DNA of 18,416 nt from JBNJEM01 sp051745935. Lineage in GTDB: Bacteria; Planctomycetota; Planctomycetia; Pirellulales; Pirellulaceae. A program made the position numbers and the translations under genes. Positions 7,036-13,117 of the stretch are shown in pieces. The notes below the pieces were generated by a model, which was not told the DNA's origin, made no database searches, and was given only the letters and a program-made list of their open reading frames with translations. Location: NCBI GenBank assembly GCA_051745935.1, contig JBNJEM010000075.1, forward strand, positions 1-18,416. Direction: 5' to 3'. How positions within the stretch are numbered: position 1 is the first letter of the stretch; each line of letters opens with the position of its first letter.

Positions 7036-7567
7036 CACAGCATCGACGGAAGACCGCATCGGCGTCATCCAGGCACTCGCCGCACGTTGGACGGATGGCG
7101 AATTCGGGCGAACCAAGCTCGTGAAGTCACTGTACTTCTTGCAGGTACTTCGAAATGTACCTCTCGGTTATCGCTTCCGGCTTTACTCTTACGGCCCATA
7201 TGATTCCGCAGTGTTGGATGACCTGGATTATGCCAGTACGCTTGGTCAAGTACGTGTAAAAACTATCCATTATTGCGGAGGATACGGGTACGACATTAGT
7301 ACACCAGAATCCCCAGTCGAACAGACAGACAAATTTGCTACTCAGTACGAGGAAGACCTCGAATGGGTAGTGGAACAGTTTGGTTCCTACAGCCCCAGTG
7401 AACTGGAACTGGCTGCTACTATCGTGTTCGCCGACCGCGAATCGCCAGGGCAAACATGCGATGAGCTGAAGGACACAGTAGGACAGATTAAGCCACATTT
7501 TGATGCGGACGAGATTGTAAAACACATCCAGTGGTTAAAGGGAGTAGGTTTGATATCTGTTCATTAA
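7028..7567 (+). CDS. YwgA / Panacea (DUF4065)-like partner of the HD protein
   Basis: A 179-aa soluble protein. Residues 28-39 (RTKLVKSLYFLQ) and 50-66 (FRLYSYGPYDSAVLDDL) match the K-L-x-K-x-x-Y...F..Y.YGPY layout of YwgA-type and Panacea/SocA-like proteins. The rest is acidic and helical, ending HIQWLKGVGLI. AGGAG (7017-7021) lies 6 bases before the ATG, inside the HD gene, with 8 bases of coding overlap. From general knowledge, Bacillus subtilis has ywgA next to the HD-domain gene ywfO, so the association is conserved across phyla. Panacea domains are known as antitoxin or adaptor modules; a regulatory or adaptor role here is inference. Confidence 0.7.
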   Translation: MDSTASTEDRIGVIQALAARWTDGEFGRTKLVKSLYFLQVLRNVPLGYRFRLYSYGPYDSAVLDDLDYASTLGQVRVKTIHYCGGYGYDISTPESPVEQTDKFATQYEEDLEWVVEQFGSYSPSELELAATIVFADRESPGQTCDELKDTVGQIKPHFDADEIVKHIQWLKGVGLISVH

Positions 7568-7824
7568 AAAAGCAGCCGAGAGATGCAACGACCTCCTCAA
7601 TTTCGTAGACTAATGCTTGCCTTGTTAATCTCAATGTCAGTCCGTTTCATGACTGGCAATTGAAGAACTCGGATAGTGGAAAGAACAGATTAGCGATTGG
7701 CGTGACAATCGAACGAATATCAGAGAAACCACTTAGCTTAGTGAGTTATGCACAGCTTGGCCGGAGGTCATCTATGGCTGTTGCAGGTCCTGCTTAGCCG
7801 ATGTAAATCCTGCGATGAAGACCA

Positions 7825-8178
7825 TTGGCACACATTCATCCAAGAATCCAGGAAAAGGCGTGGCCCACATTCCTTCGTGGTGACCTTGATACTGCAATAT
7901 TTCAGGCGTTTAAGGAGGTAGAAGTTGCTGTGCGAGCCGCCGGTGGCTTTGCCCCCCCGGATCTTGGTGTTTCACTGATGCGGAAAGCATTCGATGCGGA
8001 AAGTGGGCCTCTCTCTGATGAATCGGAACCAACCTCAGAGCGTGAAGCACTTTCACATTTGTTCGCGGGGGCCATTGGACGATTTAAGAATCCGTCTAGT
8101 CATCGTCACGTTGAAATTGACGACGCCGGCGAAGCGTTCGAAATGCTGGCTTTTGCGAGCCATTTGCTTAGGTCATAG
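7825..8178 (+). CDS. TIGR02391/Hypoth_Ymh C-terminal domain protein, probably truncated
   Basis: 117 residues matching the C-terminal domain of the Ymh/TIGR02391 family: IHPRIQEKAWPTFLRGDLDTA at the front, a DLGVSLMRKAFD segment, then GAIGRFKNPSSHRH and a final helix (EAFEMLAFASHLL). Family members I know of are about twice as long, so the N-terminal half seems lost. The frame is closed by TGA at 7816-7818 and the only start is TTG at 7825 without a clear ribosome site. GRFKNPSSH fits the R-x(4-6)-H pattern of HEPN ribonucleases, and the family's usual RN motif is KN here. Either an expressed short form or a pseudogene remnant. Confidence 0.6.
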   Translation: MAHIHPRIQEKAWPTFLRGDLDTAIFQAFKEVEVAVRAAGGFAPPDLGVSLMRKAFDAESGPLSDESEPTSEREALSHLFAGAIGRFKNPSSHRHVEIDDAGEAFEMLAFASHLLRS

Positions 8179-8394
8179 ATGACCGCAGTTAAACAAGGCG
8201 TGGCCGACCGTGAAGAGCGAGCTGATTAGCCAAAGAGCACTCTGGGAAATGGCTCAAAAGGAGAGTAGCAGACGACGAAGCAGGATCGGCTTGGTCCCGG
8301 AGGTTGGATGGCCTTTCCAACTTCTTTTTCCAGAGAAGTGCTGGACAAGAAAGCTCAGCTGAGCCGCTTTCAAACGGAGACCAGGAGACGGATC

Positions 8395-8805
8395 ATGGAA
8401 CCACACAAAATCTGGATGGAGCAATGTGACGCTGCTCAAGGTATCGAAAATGAGTTTGGCACACAGGAAGCCCTTGAATACCTCGTCGGAGAGAAGTTTC
8501 TGAATTATCTGGAAGCCGCCGAGACCCACGCTGATTTTCGAGCCGAAATTCCGGCGTTCGTTGCTAAGATCAAGGAGATCTTCGAGCAGTGGCAACTGAT
8601 AGAGTATTTGAAAACCGCACGGGAAACGGAGCCATTTGACCCGAATTTGTACAAGCCGAGGAAACACCCGCTTTTCGGGGAGGAAAAGATCGATTTTGAC
8701 GCTGAAGAGGTCGAGGACATGCGGAAGGACGACATCCGCCAATGCACCCGCGACCTGTTGCTGGTCGAACGGGCGAAGGAGTGGCTGTTGGAGGGGAGAG
8801 AATGA
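8395..8805 (+). CDS. Hypothetical soluble protein, overlaps the hydratase gene
   Basis: A 136-aa acidic, helical protein of unknown function starting MEPHKIWMEQCDAAQGIENE and containing GEKFLNYLEAAE and a C-terminal VERAKEWLLEG segment. I chose the ATG at 8395 because AGGAG (8383-8387) is 7 bases upstream; an alternative ATG at 8308 would add 29 residues that do not look like the rest. The TGA stop overlaps the ATG of the hydratase pseudogene (ATGA), so the two were translated together. I believe related proteins occur widely in planctomycetes, but cannot confirm that. Confidence 0.65.
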   Translation: MEPHKIWMEQCDAAQGIENEFGTQEALEYLVGEKFLNYLEAAETHADFRAEIPAFVAKIKEIFEQWQLIEYLKTARETEPFDPNLYKPRKHPLFGEEKIDFDAEEVEDMRKDDIRQCTRDLLLVERAKEWLLEGRE

Positions 8806-9580
8806 GCCAACCAGACAACATCGCCGAGCTATTTCTCAAAATCTGGAAGGATAAGCGGGCAACTTCAGAATGCACGTTCGACCTCGGCTCTGTTTCGATT
8901 GACGACGCCTACGAGGTGCAGCGACGAGTGATTTCCGCCCGTGTTGCCGAGGGGGAACGGGTCGTCGGTTACAAGGTCGGCTGCACAAGCAGGGCAATCC
9001 AGCAACAGTTTGGCCTAAGTGAGCCGATCTGCGGTCGGGTGATGGCTCCGCACGTCCGCTTCGGTAACACGTTGCTGAACTGGAATGAGTACGTGGAGTG
9101 TGCCGTGGAGCCCGAGTTCGTTTTGGGTATTGGGGAAGATGTGGCAGCCAAGGTCGAAGACGAGACGAAGCTGCTCGAGGCCATTGAATGGGTAGCCTCC
9201 GGAATCGAAATTCACAACTACAAGTTCTGGTGCGGAGAACCAACCTTGCAGGAGTTGATCGCATCCAACGGCATCCATCGGGGTTGGTCGTCGGAGATCA
9301 GAGAGTCCCACCAACAGGTGTCGATCTTGATTTGGAGGGTGTGGGGCTCTTCCGAAATGGAAAGCTGGCGGCGTCCGGCATCGGTGCCGAGATCATGGGC
9401 GGGCCGTTGAAGTCACTGCAATGGCTTGCTAATCACCTCGTCCGGCATGGTGAACACCTTCGGGCCGGACAAGTGGTAATCCCCGGCTCGGCAGTGGAAC
9501 TCGTGCCGGTTGAGCCGGGGGACCGGATCACTGCCACATTCACTCGGGTCGGGAACGTTGAGGCCACCTTCTCTGCGTAA
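8802..9580 (+). pseudogene. 2-keto-4-pentenoate hydratase (MhpD/FAH family), frameshifted
   Basis: The first part (8802 to about 9278) reads as the N-terminal two-thirds of a 2-oxopent-4-enoate hydratase-like protein. It has VVGYKVGCTSRAIQQQFG, EPICGRVMAP, and the metal-binding ExE in AVEPEFVLGIG, then SGIEIHNYKFWCGEPTLQELIASNG. At 9276-9280, after CAT, the reading moves into the next frame, where it continues perfectly with GLVVGDQRVPPTGVDLDLEG...ASGIGAEIMGGPLKSLQWLANH to TAA at 9580. One missing base accounts for the shift. The combined product would be ~260 aa, the normal length. Such enzymes act in meta-cleavage catabolism of aromatics. Either a young pseudogene or a sequencing error; the conserved second half favours a recent event. 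Confidence 0.87.
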
Positions 9581-9647
9581 CCCACTGGATTTATCAACAG
9601 CATCACATGACAAGGCCGACTTGGCACATTTCGAGGCTTTTCCTGCT

Positions 9648-10055
9648 ATGACTTGGATGGAATGGTACAACAGCCTGTGGAAGCCGAGTTGGACGCCGGC
9701 ACCAGCGACCATCGGCTTGATCTGGCAGATTCTCTATCCCATTATTATTTTGACTTTCGGCTTTGTGTTCGTGCAAGCCGTCCGCAAGAAAGTACCATGG
9801 ACGGTAGCCGTACCGTTTGCCATCAATCTGGCCGCGAACGTGAGCTTCACGCCCATTCAGTTTGGGATGCGGAATCTGCCGCTCGCTTCCGTCGACATCC
9901 TGATTGTCTGGGGCACGATCATGTGGATGATAATCGCGATCTGGCGGCATTACAAATGGGTCGCCGTGGCCCAGGTACCGTACTTCATTTGGGTTTCGAT
10001 TGCGACAGTGCTTCAGTTGTCGATCACATGGATGAGTTGGTGGCGACAAGCATGA
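9648..10055 (+). CDS. TspO/MBR-family membrane protein
   Basis: A 135-aa tryptophan-rich integral membrane protein resembling TspO (translocator protein / peripheral benzodiazepine receptor family). Typical features are WYNSLWKPSWTPAPATIGLIWQILY at the front and PYFIWVSIATVLQLSI at the end, matching the family's WxP and PYLLWVSFAT patterns. Predicted membrane segments are about 21-43, 51-71, 80-99 and 104-127. It is somewhat shorter than the usual ~155-160 aa and the second helix is diverged. TspO proteins bind porphyrins and are linked to redox and stress sensing. The ATG at 9648 is the first methionine before the conserved start; its ribosome site is weak. Its TGA overlaps the next ATG (ATGA). 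Confidence 0.82.
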   Translation: MTWMEWYNSLWKPSWTPAPATIGLIWQILYPIIILTFGFVFVQAVRKKVPWTVAVPFAINLAANVSFTPIQFGMRNLPLASVDILIVWGTIMWMIIAIWRHYKWVAVAQVPYFIWVSIATVLQLSITWMSWWRQA

Positions 10056-10342
10056 AGAGTATAAACAGAACCGACGTCACCGATTTGCAGCAGATCCCGA
10101 ACGTTGGTCCCGCGATTGAGTCGCGGCTGCGTTTGATCGGTGTGCGATCTCCGCAGCATTTGCTGGGTCAAGATCCGTACGAGATGTACGACTCCTTGTG
10201 CCGGACCACCGGAGAACGTTTCGATCCGTGTGTGATCGATGTGTTCATCGCCGCCGTCCGGTTTATGGCTGGGGAACCAGCCAAGCCATGGTGGGAGTAC
10301 ACGTCGGAACGAAAACGGACGCTTGCGGCCAAGACAATATAA
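10052..10342 (+). CDS. Cdd1-family helix-hairpin-helix protein
   Basis: A 96-aa protein matching the Cdd1 ("pathogenicity locus") family. Its opening contains DLQQIPNVGPAIESRLRLIG, a helix-hairpin-helix motif as in non-specific DNA-binding proteins. It continues with RSPQHLLGQDPYEMYDSL and CRTTGERFDPCVIDVFIAAV, where the DPCV segment is characteristic of the family. It ends in a tryptophan pair (KPWWEYTSERK). Its ATG overlaps the TspO-like stop by four bases, indicating coupled translation. Its biochemical role is not established as far as I know. Confidence 0.88.
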   Translation: MKSINRTDVTDLQQIPNVGPAIESRLRLIGVRSPQHLLGQDPYEMYDSLCRTTGERFDPCVIDVFIAAVRFMAGEPAKPWWEYTSERKRTLAAKTI

Positions 10343-10364
10343 AGGCTGACCTGAGCCACATGGA

Positions 10365-10682
10365 ATGCGAGTTATGAAGTTTGCATTTATTCGCATCCTA
10401 GTATCGAGTCACGTTGTCTTGACGACATCGGCGTACGCGTACATGGCCATGGAATGGGTAATATTGTTCGGGAATTGGCTCGCCCCTCATTGGCGTTTGG
10501 CGATGGGGTTTGCAGATTATCCTATGATTCCGATCATTCTAGTGCTTCCCGTTTTCGGGACCGTGTTACACTTTTTCGCCGATAGAAACAATTGGCCAGG
10601 GGCGTCTCGACTGTGGCATTCGACAATTGCGGCGTGGCTGTTGATTGCGATTCTCACGTTCATGCCTGCCGTCCAGGGATGA
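10365..10682 (+). CDS. Small hypothetical membrane protein
   Basis: A 105-aa protein with about three hydrophobic helices: residues 6-27, 52-70 (PMIPIILVLPVFGTVLHFF) and 84-101. An FADRNNW loop precedes the last helix. No family recognised. It starts 22 bp after the Cdd1-like gene on the same strand and is probably in its transcript. The ATG at 10365 and the in-frame ATG at 10374 are both possible and neither has a strong ribosome site. Confidence 0.6.
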   Translation: MRVMKFAFIRILVSSHVVLTTSAYAYMAMEWVILFGNWLAPHWRLAMGFADYPMIPIILVLPVFGTVLHFFADRNNWPGASRLWHSTIAAWLLIAILTFMPAVQG

Positions 10683-10837
10683 TTGGTCTTGGTACGTTAC
10701 GCATCAAACACTGAGTGGACGACCGGATGTTGTACGCGGGTTTGTTGCTCAGACTTCATTTGCTGATAGATCTACTCCCAGAACAGAAAACGGTGATAAA
10801 GGGAGGAAGGTACGGATTCAGTCGTTGGATACTCTTT

Positions 10838-10933
10838 TCAGTGAATGCGATCTTTCAAAGACCGCAGCGGTTGGGCGACGGCAATTCCACAAATAAACAT
10901 TGCGGCAACGGCGAACGTCGTGATTCGTTTCAT
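10838..10933 (-). CDS. 31-aa signal-peptide-only small ORF
   Basis: On the minus strand the ATG at 10933 has a good Shine-Dalgarno (AAGGAG, complement of 10941-10946) 7 bases upstream. It opens 31 codons beginning MKRITTFAVAAMFICGIAVA, a complete signal peptide with an AVA-Q cleavage site. Only about 11 residues (QPLRSLKDRIH) follow before TGA. It lies 25 bp downstream of the DUF1579-like gene in the same direction. The layout AVAQP...SLKD resembles the neighbour's AVGAEP...LKDFG, so it could be the 5' remnant of a further paralogue. It could also be a real micropeptide. Confidence 0.5.
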   Translation of the reverse strand: MKRITTFAVAAMFICGIAVAQPLRSLKDRIH

Positions 10934-10958
10934 GGTATGTCTCCTTGGCATGATACTG

Positions 10959-12023
10959 TTACTTGGTTGCTTTCTTACCCGAGCGTTTGACTCGCTTGAA
11001 TTCGTAGACGGGGCCCTCGCCCTCGACCAGACCGGCCGAGGCTCCCAGTCTTTGCCAGGTGAGTGTGTCTTTCCCCGTCTTCTCTAGCATGGCCTGATAG
11101 GATGTCTCTTCGCCCTCAACGTTCACACCCGTCGTAGACAGAGTGCTTGTCTTCGCTTCGGGATCAAGTTTCACATTGCCAAGTGCAATAGCTCCCACGG
11201 AGTTCATTAGGCCAACAGCAAGCTTGCTATCTGCCGCGTTCCAACCGACCAAGACTTTCGCTGAAAGCTCGTTGCCATCTGCGAATTGCATCAACCAATC
11301 TTCCATTACGACCTTCTTGTCCAGAATCCGCCGAATCGACAGACGAACGACGAGTGGGGCACCTTTCTCATGAAACCCGGGAACGTCTTCTAGCAATTTG
11401 CCATCGTATCGCCATTGTCCAACGAACGGTCCGAAGCCTTTCAGCTCTTGAGGAACCTGCCCGGTATCGGCCGCCTTCTTGGCGTCCTTTCGTTTAATTC
11501 GTTTGAATGTGTAGATGGGGCTTTCCCCTTCAACATCCCCCACAGTACGTCCCAACGGTTGCCACGTTAGTGTGTCCTTCTCCTTCTTCTTTATGAAAAA
11601 TTGTGTTGACGATTTCGTTCCCGAGTCATCAACGTTTTCAACAGTTGTAGTGATTGTGTTCCCGTCTATAACACTCGAGCTAATGCCCATGCCCCCCATC
11701 GAACTCATGCCGCCGCCCACAATCTTCTCCTCTGCCGCATTCCATCCGCTCAGTTTTTTGCCAGATAGTGTGGCACCTTCCTCAAAGTTGACTGACCAAT
11801 CCATCATTACGGCGTGTTTACCGAGGATCCATCTCCACGAGAAATCGACCACACATTTGGTACCCTTCTCCCCCTCATCCGACACGTCGTGCAAAAACGG
11901 TCCCTCGTATCGCCAGTTACCGATGAAGGGACCAAAGTCCTTCAAGTGTTCATTGGGTTCGGCCCCGACAGCCGCCCCACAGGCGACAAAAGTGGCAACG
12001 AGAGTCAGAATCGCAGATCTCAT
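10959..12023 (-). CDS. Secreted protein with two DUF1579-like domains
   Basis: A 354-aa secreted protein. Residues 1-21 form a signal peptide (MRSAILTLVATFVACGAAVG-A). Two homologous ~150-aa domains follow, at about 27-178 and 194-347. Each opens with LK.FGPF.G.WRY.G, has a WNAA segment, and closes with KDTLTWQ.LG...G.VEGE.P.Y.FKR.KR. This resembles the DUF1579/lipocalin-like beta-barrel layout, but the family assignment is by pattern only. The linker is Lys/Ala-rich. The start is set by AAGGAG 8 bases upstream; an extension to 12107 is open but lacks a ribosome site. It faces the plus-strand genes on its left, tail to tail. Role unknown. Confidence 0.8.
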   Translation of the reverse strand: MRSAILTLVATFVACGAAVGAEPNEHLKDFGPFIGNWRYEGPFLHDVSDEGEKGTKCVVDFSWRWILGKHAVMMDWSVNFEEGATLSGKKLSGWNAAEEKIVGGGMSSMGGMGISSSVIDGNTITTTVENVDDSGTKSSTQFFIKKKEKDTLTWQPLGRTVGDVEGESPIYTFKRIKRKDAKKAADTGQVPQELKGFGPFVGQWRYDGKLLEDVPGFHEKGAPLVVRLSIRRILDKKVVMEDWLMQFADGNELSAKVLVGWNAADSKLAVGLMNSVGAIALGNVKLDPEAKTSTLSTTGVNVEGEETSYQAMLEKTGKDTLTWQRLGASAGLVEGEGPVYEFKRVKRSGKKATK

Positions 12024-12574
12024 GATGGAAATCTCCTTGTGTTGAACGTGGGTGGTCACAGAGTAGGCAAACGCTGATTTCAAAATCCCCGCGATGAGCG
12101 ATGCCATTGAAGCACAATTCCACGCGGATTGCTAGCTTACTAATGACTGATAACTGATAGGAGTTTTAATCCCCCACGGTTGACGGCTGCAATGCGATCC
12201 CCCTGCATGGGTGGCCTTTTTTTGGGATGGGACTAATCGCCAGTTGTTGGTGGAGAGGAAGGGCTGCGAGCTGAGCACTGAGAGGCTCACACAGGGCCAG
12301 GAGACGCGGGAGACGGGTTGCTCAGCGGTATGGTCGATCGCGTTGCTAAGGCATTCTGAGGCCTCTGTGGCCGCCTCTATCCGGCAGATTTCCTGCGGAT
12401 TAAGTACCACAAGATGATACCTCTCGAAAACCTCATAAGTACCAACACGGCGTGCTCCCTAAGTCCTTACGATATAGGGGTTTATATCTCTTCCAGAATA
12501 CCCGAAACCTGAAATCGGGAACGTTCGGGGCGTACAATATGAACGCCATATGCCACAAGCCCGTGTGAACTACG

Positions 12575-12667
12575 TCTCGCGCCGCCTTAGCTCACGAGTC
12601 TGATTCACCCACGAGATGAACTCGTGGGGGTCTGGCGGGTTGGGCGCCGCGTAGCTCAGGAGTCGGA
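12575..12667. repeat. Imperfect direct repeat flanking a strong hairpin
   Basis: GCGCCGCCTTAGCTCACGAG (start about 12579) and GCGCCGCGTAGCTCAGGAG (start about 12644) form an imperfect direct repeat. Between them lies CCCACGAG-ATGAA-CTCGTGGG (12608-12628), a perfect 8-bp stem with a five-base loop and no T-tract, so it is not a terminator. Such hairpins occur at the ends of IS200/IS605-type elements, but no transposase is visible here. Confidence 0.45.
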
Positions 12668-12884
12668 AGATGACGGACAGCGAGACCGTTGCCCGCGACA
12701 GTCCCCCCTGATCGAAGCCCCTCGTGTTTTCTCTTTCTCTTGATTACTATTGCTCAAAAGATTTCCCCGGGGGCACGCGGCGGCGATCGGTTAGGGTTCC
12801 GGGCCGGTGTCGAAACCGGCGGGCTGACTCCGGGGATCCTGTTAGCAACCCTGGTGGTCCCAAGGACTTGGCGGGGTTCGTTGG

Positions 12885-12913
12885 TTGACACTCCAGGCAA
12901 CCCCCGGTAGGAT
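12885..12913 (+). promoter_or_regulatory. Sigma-70-like promoter of the cyclase/ExbBD operon
   Basis: TTGACA (12885-12890) and TAGGAT (12908-12913) are separated by exactly 17 bases. The -35 is consensus and the -10 matches four of six. Transcription would start near 12920, leaving a leader of about 200-370 nt depending on the start codon used. No other promoter candidate of this quality was seen in the window. Confidence 0.55.
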
Positions 12914-13117
12914 CCAATAGCTTATTCATGCTTCGGAACAGATCATACTTCTACTGCCCGGGGGTGCCGTGGAAACTTCGGTAAGGCGGTCGCCCAGGCG
13001 GTTCCGCGCGAATGGGGTCGCACCATCGGGGTTCTCGGCCCGGGGGATCAAGCGGGGGATGAAGGCGTGGCTCAAGGCTGCGAGAGCAGCTGCCGCGGTT
13101 TCCCAAAGAGGGGGCTC

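Larger units (their letters stand above)
12024..13117. other. Long non-coding region before the cyclase/ExbBD operon
   Basis: About 1.1 kb without a credible gene. 12132-12417 is open on both strands (68 to 92 codons) but without ribosome sites. 12590-12665 holds an imperfect direct repeat flanking an 8-bp hairpin. 12885-12913 matches a strong promoter. The stretch after that is the probable 5' leader of the operon. The drop in GC around 12100-12560 suggests the right edge of the accessory region or decayed mobile DNA. Confidence 0.5.

Noticed and set aside
12132..12417. Overlapping 68- and 92-codon frames on opposite strands
   Set aside because: No ribosome sites and no motifs. They may be remnants of a mobile element, but nothing supports that directly.
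12644..12720. tRNA-like GTAGCTCAGGAGTCGG sequence
   Set aside because: No acceptor, anticodon or T-arm pairing could be built. The nine-base match to tRNA-Phe is in the opposite orientation, so it is not an attachment-site duplicate either.
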